Source: Tipula vernalis (Eukaryota > Arthropoda > Insecta > Diptera > Tipulidae). Taken from it: DNA of 64,000 nucleotides. Location of the stretch: positions 104,323,930 through 104,387,929 of the forward strand of contig OY282560.1 of assembly GCA_958295665.1 (NCBI GenBank). Reading direction: 5' to 3'. The notes under the pieces are model-generated. The model saw only the letters and a program-made list of their open reading frames with translations, searched no databases and was not told the DNA's origin. This document shows positions 24,391 to 32,751 of this stretch, one piece after another (positions within the stretch are counted from its first letter, which is position 1; every line of letters starts with the position of its first letter). A program made the position numbers and the translations under genes.

Positions 24391-24905
24391 ACATAGCCAA
24401 GTTATCCGGAAAAAAGGGCAAAACCTTGTATATTATAGTTCTCTGCGGTCGGCGATATAAAACTTTTAAAATAATGAAAAATTTTTAAAAATTCCTAAAA
24501 CTGTGAAATATATTATAGTTCATCATAATTGGATCGGCTTGGTGACATTGGCCGCTATATGGCTTAGCTGTTCTAAGAAATATGCGGGGCATTCGGGACA
24601 TTTCCAGGATCGGCGGTAAATAATTATTTAAACCATCAAAATTCAGTTAACTTTTAAATTATCTGAAATATAGTAATGTTCAACACAATTGGATGCTTTG
24701 GTTAACGATATAAACAGATGGTCCAGCTATCTGAAAAGGATGAAAATAACCTGTTTTCTGATGAAAAGAATCTGTTTGGTGGTACTAAAAATCCAAAATT
24801 ACAAAAAATTAATATTTTCATATCATTTAAATTCCAATTGGAAAATAGTTAATTTAACAGTGTAATTTTTTGTTATTTTTTTTTTAGCATAAACTTCACA
24901 CTCAT
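24158..24905 (-). repeat. Right terminal inverted repeat of the foldback element
   Basis: Reverse complement of the left terminus, ending ...CTTCACACTCAT at 24905. It contains the same diverged outer monomers in mirror order. Differences from the left arm are few, for example in the bases around 24363-24374. Confidence 0.85.
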
Positions 24906-24913
24906 GAAACCGA
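24906..24913. repeat. Right target-site duplication of the foldback element (GAAACCGA)
   Basis: Exact copy of 8764-8771, directly after the right terminus. Confidence 0.9.
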
Positions 24914-26015
24914 TCGCGCCAAGAAGGCATGAGTTGATCCAACCACGGTCTGCCAAAAAGAGTCATTTTATACGCACCACGGAAAATAAACATCTCCAAC
25001 TTCGCTTCTTTTGATCCAAATTGAACGGACACGAGCACCTTCCCCACAACATCCAAAGTCTCACCGTTAGCAACGGTATACTGCTTTGAGACCCTTGTCA
25101 ATGATAAATCGGGAAATTTTTTATTAAATACTGCCGAACTAATAACAGTAACAGCCGCACCGGTATCTATCTCCATGTCAACAGGCACATTATTTATTAA
25201 TAACTGCACGATTTCCGATTTCGAATTTACATTATGGACACTATTTAAAAAACTTAACGACTCGAAGAAATCACCTTCTTTATCCACCGAACAAATTTTT
25301 GTATTGTTCGGACACATATTTTTCGCGTGACCTTTTTTAAAACATAAATAACAGGTCCAATTTCTCGCCGGACAAAATTTACCATGTGATCGACCGCACT
25401 GACCACATTTATTACCGGTTTTATTTTTTGTCTCGTCATGCGACACTGATTTTTTTATATTTGCCCCGATCTTAGCAATGTCTGTACCACTATCGATTAT
25501 TGTTTTTGATTCTAAAAACGCCAGTTCCATGCTGACGGCCTTGCCATATACGTCATCGAATTTTAATTCGCTACTTTCCGATAACAATCTTTTTTGTATA
25601 GCCTCGTTTTTTAGCCCACAAATTAACCGATCACGTAACGCGTCATCTAGAAATGCATCGAATTTACAAGAACGCGCTAACCGTTTTAATTCCACTGCAT
25701 ATGACGCAATTGTTTCACCGGATTGCTGTTCACGTTTATGAAACCGGAATCTTTCAAAAACAACTATTTTCTTTGGATTATAGTAGCTTTTCAACACATC
25801 AGTCACCTGTTTATATGTTTTATCCGCTGGTGAATCGGGAGTACACAAATTTTTTAAAGTACCGTACGCTTCAGCACCGATAAGCGTAACAAAAAGGGGC
25901 AACTTTTTCGCATCCTCTACCGAATTCACAGTCACTAATTGTTCAAATCGCTCGATATAAGTTTCAATATCCGACTTATTATTATCGAAACACTCTAACG
26001 TACCCACGAAAGCCA
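24914..26015 (-). CDS. Gypsy gag and aspartic protease (5' half of the split gag-pol frame)
   Basis: I take the Met at 26013-26015 (MAFVGTLECF) as the start because gag similarity begins there; the frame itself stays open to 26178 with low-complexity sequence. A capsid-like region (about residues 20-200; YYNPKKIVVFERFRFH, SGETIASYAVELKRLA) is followed by two zinc knuckles near residues 235-275 (CX2CX3HX3C and CX2CX4HX4C) that bind RNA, then the protease active site DTGAAVTVIS near residue 320. The frame runs into the foldback terminus at 24905; the last codons before the target duplication are in phase with the RT frame at 8763, indicating one gag-pro-pol polyprotein before the insertion. Confidence 0.85.
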
Positions 26016-26254
26016 TTATTATATAAATTTTATGTCCGAGAAAATCACACCAATTTGGTTCAGAAACAGTCAAACTTGTTTGTGTTTTCGTTTCTCCGTT
26101 TTTTTTTTGTGCGTTTGTCGCGTTTTCACAAAATATACAGCAACAAAAAAAAATATTTTTTAACATGCACTGATACAATTAATGTTTATAACTTATACAC
26201 CGTATTATTTTAGTGTTTTTTTTTTATTTTTATTGTTTTATTCTCGTCGCCAAT

Positions 26255-26397
26255 TATTATGTACGAGGATCGAAATTAAACAAGTGTTCGAGTAAAGATC
26301 AAAAGTACAATTAGGTTTGAGTTCGTATTTATACAAATGTTAGAATGAGAACATGATATAGGGATAGATATACAATTAAATTTGTACATACATAACA
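26255..26397 (-). repeat. 5' LTR of the young Gypsy element (143 bp)
   Basis: Identical to the left LTR by eye apart from a 9-base gap. It lies just upstream (minus strand) of the primer-binding-like site and gag, and is followed on the plus strand by the target duplication GTAAG (26398-26402). Confidence 0.88.
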
Positions 26398-26402
26398 GTA
26401 AG

Positions 26403-26629
26403 TAGGTCAAACAATCCCAATTTATTAGGGCAGTCGGTTGAAAAGGTTTTCCTAAATCGTTGTTTAGTTTGCTGAATTGCTTGCCATTTACTAAGTCGAT
26501 TGGTGGGGGTCGATTGGTTATGGACATTAGTGGTTCTCCCATTAAGAAGTGACCTGTCGAATAATTTAGATCATTTATATCATCTGATTCGCTGGGTAGT
26601 GGCCTGGAGTTTAAGACTGCTTTCACCTA
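26403..26629 (-). pseudogene. BEL/Pao pol C-terminal fragment
   Basis: The minus strand reads VKAVLNSRPLP, a GHFLMGEPL motif and PTALINWDCL. This is the segment after the integrase core in BEL/Pao elements (EAVLNSRPL...GHFLIGEPL). It is truncated by the Gypsy target site at 26402 on one side and by an in-frame stop near 26629 on the other. Only about 75 residues remain. Confidence 0.7.
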
Positions 26630-26642
26630 ACATAGTGAGGTG

Positions 26643-26656
26643 CAGTACCGCCCGTA
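26643..26656. repeat. Left target-site duplication of an I-like LINE derivative
   Basis: CAGTACCGCCCGTA here is repeated exactly at 27412-27425, bracketing the 755-bp insertion. Confidence 0.85.
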
Positions 26657-27411
26657 TTTTATTATTATTATTATTGGGGGGCCATGCGGGCGATCAGCCA
26701 CTTCGCACTGCGACCTAAAAGATCTATTGTGCTGGACCCTGCTTAATTATCCGTCCAGTCAATATTCAGGTTCTTAATGAACCTGACAATACTGCCTCCC
26801 GGTACGTGATACATACTATCTGTGCTTATTGCTATCCCTCCTAGATGTTTACTACAGCATGTAGTTCCGCTAGAAAGACGGTAGCATTGGAGCTCAAGGA
26901 CCTCGAGAGGGTTGTCCCACTCCCGTATATTCCTACTCCTACCCCGTATTCCGTTTTATTTTACTCTTACGAGTTGCTCGGAATTGCAAATCACCTGTAG
27001 GTCACCCAGCTTTATTACATGAAGGCTAAATAAAACTGGAGGGTGCCTGGTATCCAGAGTCCGCATATTTTGGGCTGATTAACCTGTCAGCCATTCATCT
27101 TTCGGCATATGCTGTTCCACCTTAGATTAGGTTTTTTTGTCAAGGTTTTCTCCTTTAGCGCCGTACTTTAGCCTGTGCCAAATGGCCAAAAATGTGCCAG
27201 GTGGCTTTAGTTACCAGTAGTTGCCACGAGGAGGCAATACGTACACTTGCGAATTGTGAACAGGTTACATCTTACACAATTGTACCCATCACGCAGCTGC
27301 CTAATGACAAGACCAGAACAGCTCACGTGATGCGTACCCTACTGGAAGGTTACGGAGCTGGTAGATTAATCTACTCAACTTTGATCCCCCCTCCAATAGA
27401 CGCCAAACCAC
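26657..27411 (-). mobile_element. Deletion derivative of an I/R1-group LINE with RNase H remnant and (AAT)n tail
   Basis: Flanked by 14-bp target duplications. In minus orientation its 3' end is a short AAT repeat (26661-26675) next to the left duplication, as expected for I-factor-like retroposition. At about 26820-26965 the minus strand reads KTEYGVGVGIYG, SLSSNATVFLAELHAV, a LINE-type RNase H segment with the conserved Glu; the first Asp region is broken. RT and endonuclease are missing, so this is an internally deleted copy or a short element mobilised in trans. Confidence 0.68.
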
Positions 27412-27425
27412 CAGTACCGCCCGTA
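27412..27425. repeat. Right target-site duplication of the I-like LINE derivative
   Basis: CAGTACCGCCCGTA, identical to 26643-26656. Confidence 0.85.
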
Positions 27426-27534
27426 AGTAAGTATAGATGATCCGATACATTTTTGTAGATGTTGCTACGTAGATTTGATTCCTGCTTCGTATAAACCAAC
27501 CATCGGACGTATAGTTGGGCACAGTAATGTGTTA

Positions 27535-27965
27535 ACAAATGGTATGATGCTACGATGGTATGATGGTATATACGGTGGTAGGATGTTATGATAATGTGAG
27601 GGTATGCTTTTATGAGTGTTGGTATGATGGTATACATGATGGAATGATTATACGATGGTAAGATAGAACTATAGTATGATGGTATGACGGTATGATGAAA
27701 TGATGGTACGATGGAATGTAGGCATGGTGGTGTCATGGTATGATGGTGTGATGGTTCGACGTTACATTGGTGTGATGGTATGATGGTATGGTGGTTTAAT
27801 GATATATTGGCATGATGGAATAATTGTTTGATGGCATGCATGCTGGTACGATGGTATGATTGTTCGATGATATGATGTTATGATGGTACGATGCTTTTAT
27901 AGGATGATGATGATCGTATGATGGTATGATTGTGTGATGGTACTATCATTCGTAAAAGCCGTCTT
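27535..27965 (+). repeat. TATGATGG-type minisatellite
   Basis: Irregular runs of TATGATGG/TACGATGG/GTGTGATGG words with an approximate 8-bp step. It ends in TATCATTCGTAAAAGCCGTC, followed by TTTCAATGGCAATG. The same ending follows the minisatellite at 43860-44345, so both belong to one repeat family. Confidence 0.8.
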
Positions 27966-28014
27966 TAAAGGTATGCCACATTTCAATGGCAATGAGGGTT
28001 GAGGAGGTTGCTTG

Positions 28015-28720
28015 GTTTATTTAGAGTTGAGTTTTTCGAGTCGCGTTGATTTGACGATTGAATTGGACGTTGAGGTTGGAATTAAGTTGATGTTGCGTTG
28101 GAGACCGAGTTAGAGGTTCAGTTTGGATTGAGTTGATTTGATAGACACAAGCAGTTTTCGGATTGTGTTAGTTAAGAGATTAAGTTTGGGGTTGGGTTAA
28201 GGGTTAAGCTGGGAGTAGAGCTCAGGTTTAGTCAAGGGTCTAGTGCGGGGCTTAGTTGCGGATTGCTTTGGAGGTTGAGTAGGGCGTTAAGTTTGGGGTT
28301 GAGTGAGACTTATCGAGCAGTATTTGGGGGTTGTTCTGAGTTGAGCTGATGGAAGCATGTAATTTTTCGAACCGTGTTGATTTGAGGATTGAGTTGGCCA
28401 TTAAGTTGAGGGTTGATTTTTTGAGTAGAGTGTTGACTTAGTGTTGAGAAATGGGGTCCAGTTTGGAATTTATTTGGGGGTTGGTTCATATGTACGCATG
28501 TAGTTTTAGTACCAGTTTTGAGTTTGGGTTGAGTTGAGTATTAAATTGGGGTTGAGTTGAAGGTTGTGTTGGAGTTGAGTTTTGTGTTATGTTGAGTTGA
28601 GGTTGAGTTATAGTTGAATAGAGTGGAGTTGAGTTACGGTATAGATAGATGATAGCTTGCGCTGGGGTTAAGTGAGTGGTACCGAGTGGGGGATCCAAAT
28701 GTTCCTTGAATCTTTTCACT
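28015..28720 (+). repeat. Degenerate GTTGAG-type minisatellite
   Basis: About 700 bp of imperfect GGTTGAGTT / GAGTTGAGG words interspersed with TTGGGG. Open frames across it on the minus strand are rich in Thr, Gln, Asn and Pro purely because of the repeat and are not credible genes. Confidence 0.7.
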
Positions 28721-28739
28721 TATTGATCTTCTTAATTGA

Positions 28740-29130
28740 CCTATAATTATTACGAATTTCGGGCTTAACAGGGATTCGTTACGGATTTTGCAATAATAAC
28801 ACTGATTCGTTTTATTTACACGAGTACAATTTATTTCTCAAAGGAATTACTACACAGTTCAACACTTTGACTCACTGCTTATTTTTTAACTGCATACAAT
28901 TGTTCACTGGTTAAATCAAAACTGACTTATGCTGCGATTTTGTCCTCTTTTTATACCCAGAAATGCGATTCTCGATCTTTCCATATTGCGCTGTTGTAGC
29001 TAAATTGTCCATGTATCTGTATATGAATCTGTTTGTAATTGTATACATCTTCCATACTCTGCTTCCATCGGTCACGACCGTCTTCTGGAATATTTCTGTG
29101 TTTTGCTGTAAATGTAACAATCGTCAGTCT
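28740..29130 (-). repeat. Possible solo LTR or promoter-bearing repeat
   Basis: On the minus strand there is GGGTATAAAAAGAGGAC (about 28945-28962) followed 20-30 bases later by an Inr-like TCAGT, and AATAAA signals at about 28800-28840. TATA-Inr-polyA spacing of this kind is typical of an LTR. A possible left edge is TGTTACATTTACAGC at about 29124. I did not find a convincing target duplication, so the call is tentative. Confidence 0.35.
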
Positions 29131-29149
29131 GTTTGATGCCAAATAAATT

Positions 29150-29226
29150 ACACTGCCCCGATGAGGTTCGAACCATAGATCTTCACCTCACCATCCTGCA
29201 ACCTTAACCACTCGGCTAACGACGAC
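29150..29226 (-). repeat. tRNA-like sequence, probably a SINE head or tRNA pseudogene
   Basis: The minus strand contains an exact A box TAGCCGAGTGG and a B-box-like GGTTCGAACCT about 45 bases apart, the internal promoter of RNA polymerase III. The acceptor ends and the anticodon stem do not pair well, so it is not a functional tRNA. It could be the head of a tRNA-derived SINE or a degenerate Ser/Leu-type tRNA copy. Confidence 0.6.
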
Positions 29227-29229
29227 TTG

Positions 29230-29640
29230 GATGTAATCTGTGTGTATGTTAGGCATAATCGTCACAATATAGTATATTATAAGTTAGTTTCTTATACTAC
29301 TTCACCTCGTAGATGTCGAATTTGTATAACTTTTAGAATTGTGTCATTCGTGTTTCCCAAAAGGTGCCCAAGTTTATCGTTGCTTATCTCTATCAATTCA
29401 ATACGTTGCTTTCTAAACACTTTCTTTAGTTTGGTTGACATCCGATGCCTTTCTATTTCTTTCTTTTGCGGAATTAATTGTATATGAGGTTTGATAACCT
29501 CTGCTTTTTTACTAAAACTCTTTAATTCTCAACTACTTTAGCTTCAAACACTTCAGCTGTGCGTCACGAAACTTTCGATTTTTTTTCATAACCATTTTTT
29601 TATTAGAAATAAAAGTTAAACTATCGAGAGAGGCAAGAAA
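29230..29640. other. Unassigned stretch
   Basis: No recognisable coding or repeat structure; an 86-codon frame at 29227-29487 has no domain and is probably chance. Confidence 0.4.
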
Positions 29641-30030
29641 ACTGATAGGAGCTTTATTTGATCGATCCCATACATGGAAATTGATGACGGCAGGCCCCAC
29701 ATAGCAAAACTATATGGTTTACCCCAGATCCATAGCAAAGCGGAAAAAATGCAGCCCAGTATCACATATTAACAGCAAAATTGACAAAAATAATGAAATG
29801 GTTGGTAACGAAGTTCCAGGAGTTAAGAAGGCCAAAAGACTTGGATATCAAAAATTCTCTTGAACTAATTAGCAGATTGGAAAAGCAGACAATAGAAGAC
29901 CAAGAGTTCTTTATCTTCTCTCACTAGAGTTGCATGAAAGCGAACATGTTCCAGTTTGATGGAAAATGGTACAAACAAGTGTTTGGGACCTCAATGGGAA
30001 ATACATTTTCTCCGTTTGTTGCAAATTTCT
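29640..30030 (+). pseudogene. Penelope-like element RT fragment
   Basis: About 29692-29735 reads RPHIAKLYGLPQIHSKAE and about 29950-30030 reads FQFDGKWYKQVFGTSMGNTF-SPFVAN. These are the hallmark RT motifs of Penelope-like elements (KLYGLPKIHK; YYKQTFGTAMGNPLSPFLAN). Stops and a gap between the motifs show decay. It is truncated on both sides; on the right it abuts a LINE of opposite orientation. Confidence 0.72.
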
Positions 30031-30059
30031 AACGAGTTATTCAAATCACCGGACCCAAG

Positions 30060-32210
30060 AAAATCACCGAATATTTATTTAATTATTTTCAACTAACACT
30101 GTCTATGCAAAAATGGCTTACATCTCCTACCAACAACAACAGATCTAACAATTAACACAAAACATTTTAAAACAACCTTTAACACAAAAGCCTAGTGACT
30201 AGTTTTTTAAATTCCTCTCTGGAAATATTAAAATGAAAACAATTCGCAACGGTGTTGAGATCTCATTGAATGCGCCCTATAAGGCCATGGAAGCTGTAGT
30301 TGCTATTTGCTGTCGGAATATGAAGAAGTTCTCAAGGGCCGAAGGTTGCGTTGAGGAGCATAAATATTAAAACGTGACAGAATGTCACTACAGTCTATTT
30401 TACCACAAATGATGTCACTCGCAAATGTGGCACTTGCGCATATACGCCTAGCACTTAAAGATTGGAGATCCATAGGAAACGACATCGGTTTATATATTGT
30501 GATATTCTGAAACTATTGTCACGCTCAAAAGACGGTAATTTTCTGACAACAAATAAAAGTAACTGTTTTTGAACACTTTCAATTGTTTGACTTGTTTTGA
30601 CGTTCAACTGTTTGAATGAGACTCGTAGAGCGGGGACCATGAAAGTTAATGTGTCGTGAAAATCCTTCGAATTTCGTTTAATTAACCCCAATCTATGTGA
30701 TAATTAAACGTTAAATCCGAGCTAAAGATAACGCCCAAATCAGTAACCACATTAACTCTCTCCAATCTAATGTCATTTAGAAAGTATTCAAAAACTACTG
30801 GAGACATAGACCTGGAATAGGTGATTACGTGACCACTTATCAACATTCAGAAACATAAGGTTAGCAACACACCATGCGCAAAATGTGTTCAGGTCCCGCT
30901 AAAATTGATCACGATCCAATTCACACGAGATGTTTCCATATACACCTGTCCCTCGATTAACACAGTAATTATGTTCCGCCCGCCAAATTACCGTGTAACT
31001 CAAAACCGTGTTAATCGCGACTAATACACCTGTCCCTCGATTAACACGGTACTTGATTAACGCGGCGAAACTTCTGTGCGTGTTAATCAAGACTTTGTCT
31101 CAATTCGTTGACCGTATTAAATCAAATCCGTGTTAATCGAGGGACAGGTGTATTTTCGTGTCATCAGCAAACAAAATACAGTCTGCGAATTTGAAACAAT
31201 TCACAACATTGTTGACATAGATTTTGCGATCCGATAAATAAGACATAAACCAATTAAAGGATCGCAATCAAGTTCACTAAACTTATTCAATAAAATCTTG
31301 TGATTAAATTTATCCGAACGCTTTAGTGAAGTCGGTATAAACCACATCGACTTGAACTTTCGATGCAACAGTGACCGTTGACCGGCCCGGAAAAAAATCC
31401 ATGCTGACGTTGCTTGGAGTGGAAGTAGATCACATTGTTAATCATTGACTCGAATAGTTTAGGAATGCAAGATAGTATTGTAATTCCACGATAATTAGTT
31501 ACATCACTGCGGGAGCCATTTTTGTGTATCGGTATGATAATTGATATTTTCCAAAGATCCGGAAATTTACCTTGACTGAGGCTCAAATTAAATAAATGTC
31601 ATAAAGGAGCGGCAAAACCGACTGCACAGAGCTTCAACAGGGACACTGGTAAACCATCTGGTCCAGGACCCCTAGAAACGTTCATATCCATCACAGCCCT
31701 CATCACGTCAAGTTCTGAAAAAACAATTTTTAAATTATTGCAGTCAGATAATATATGAGTGTGTTTAGCTATCATTAACAAAAACACTGCTAAAGTATTT
31801 AGCGAAGAAATCGCAGATTATCTTTGGATTATCTGATTTTTGACCACGGAATTCTAAAAATGACGGCAAATCATTTTTACGGTTCTTAAATTTGACAAAT
31901 CTCCAGAAATTCTTCGTCTTCGGATTACATCGCAAATCGTCTTCGATGTCAATTAAGTAATTGTTATACAGGAAACAGTTGAGATAGCAAAACTGTTTGC
32001 GCAGAGGCTTAAACTGGGTATAGTCATGGGCCAACCCTGTACGCTTATATTTCCTGTGACATTTATTACGCCGGCCTTGAAGTTGTTTAAGTTCTTTTGT
32101 AAACCATGGGGTCGTTCCGGGTATGAGACTTTTCAATTTTTTTTTTAGGAACAAATTTTTCAATAGCAACCTTCAACAGTTCATTGAAGATGTCATTTTG
32201 GAACACTGTT
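30060..32210 (-). pseudogene. Jockey/CR1-like LINE ORF2 remnant (RT to 3' end)
   Basis: From the right on the minus strand: the linker (TTPWFTKELKQLQGRRNKCHRKYKRTG, shown here only as the TPWFTKEL and RRNKCHRKY motifs), NVSRGPGPDGLPVSLLK, LWKISIIIPIHKNGSRSDVTNYRGI, a catalytic box LFADDTK at about 31160-31190, then downstream thumb-like and C-terminal segments down to about 30100. Frameshifts and stops occur throughout. The endonuclease is missing (5' truncation, usual for LINEs). A pogo-like MITE is inserted directly after the FADD box at 30943-31150. Confidence 0.75.
30943..31150. mobile_element. pogo-like MITE with TA target duplication and a duplicated left terminus
   Basis: The left end CACCTGTCCCTCGATTAACA (30943) is complementary to the right end TGTTAATCGAGGGACAGGTG (ending 31150), and TA lies on both sides. 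A second copy of the left terminus, again preceded by TA, starts at 31027, so 31027-31150 alone would be a complete 124-bp MITE and 30943-31026 an extra left-end segment. Termini with CCCTCGATTAACxCGG resemble the pogo/Tigger group of Tc1-mariner elements. No coding capacity. Confidence 0.75.
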
Positions 32211-32214
32211 AATT

Positions 32215-32751
32215 TGCAAAGAAAAATCACAAATTAGGGCAGATGAATCGTTAGTATTAGCAGGAATGAATATTATAGGATAGTTATTGACAATCGGCAA
32301 CCTATTTATTTTATGATAGCGCAATCTTGGGAGATTTAAAAATTAATTTCATCAAACACAATAAGCTGTTTCTCTTTCAACGTATCAACTCACAATCCCC
32401 TTTTATTTACATTTTTCTTTATTACATTAAACATCTGTTTTATTTCTTTACACATACATATTCGACTCTTTCTTTTAACCTCAGTTTCCCAAACTTTTAT
32501 AACCTATAAACCAATACATTATATGCTCAACAGACAAATGATTTTTAATTAAATTTCTTATAGTTTCGGCCAAACTGACATTAACCGTCCTCGGTTTACA
32601 AATAGCAAACTTCAATTATAATTATGTTATAAAAAAGGAATAATAATAATAAAATATAATATAATTCAATAAATTTTAAAAATAATGGAAGCAAAATATT
32701 TTAAGTAGAACATGACAAAATATTTTCTAATACTATGTATATGTCAATCAA
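32215..32751. other. Flank downstream of the second Gypsy pol; LTR not resolved
   Basis: On the minus strand this follows the pol stop, so a 3' LTR is expected. GGTTATAAAAGTTTGGG at about 32495-32512 (minus) looks like an LTR TATA box. I could not match it to a 5' LTR on the other side of gag. Confidence 0.35.

Larger units (their letters stand above)
8772..24905. mobile_element. Giant foldback-like non-autonomous DNA element (16.1 kb) made of tandem repeats
   Basis: Both ends begin ATGAGTGTGAAGTTTATGC and are inverted copies for about 750 bp (8772-9518 against 24158-24905) with few differences. The interior is a tandem array of a ~161-bp monomer: forward from about 8940 to 23299, then inverted to about 24740. 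Exact 8-bp duplications flank it, and the flanking retrotransposon frame is continuous across the empty site, so this is a clean insertion. No transposase or other coding domain is visible; the short frames in the array repeat with the monomer and are not genes. The architecture recalls Drosophila Foldback elements, but with long monomers, an asymmetric arm ratio (about 14 kb to 1.5 kb) and an 8-bp duplication. Superfamily is unresolved. Confidence 0.88.
5741..26397 (-). mobile_element. Young Gypsy LTR retrotransposon carrying a 16-kb nested foldback element
   Basis: Two LTRs (5741-5892 and 26255-26397) flank gag, protease, RT, RNase H and integrase in minus orientation. A 5-bp direct duplication GTAAG lies outside both LTRs (5736-5740 and 26398-26402). 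The LTRs are identical by eye except for 9 extra bases in the left copy, so insertion was recent. Next to the left (3') LTR is a purine-rich tract on the minus strand (about 5893-5912, AAGAAGAGAGAAAT); next to the right (5') LTR is a primer-binding-like TGGCGACGAGAATA (about 26239-26253). Without the guest at 8772-24905 the element would be about 4.5 kb. The integrase region is frameshifted and carries one substituted catalytic residue, so this copy is probably not autonomous. Confidence 0.9.

Noticed and set aside
9255..24421. Many 60-90-codon frames with near-identical protein text in the array, both strands
   Set aside because: They recur with the 161-bp monomer and its indels, differ in length wherever a monomer changes phase, and have no domain; they are by-products of the repeat.
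27371..27841. 156-codon His/Ser-rich frame on the minus strand
   Set aside because: It is the translation of the TATGATGG minisatellite (HH, PSYH words) and ends with the repeat.
28486..28719. 77-codon Thr/Gln/Pro-rich frame
   Set aside because: It is entirely explained by the GTTGAG-type minisatellite.
29150..29226. Functional tRNA gene
   Set aside because: The internal A and B boxes are good, but acceptor and anticodon stems do not pair, so I call it a SINE head or pseudogene.
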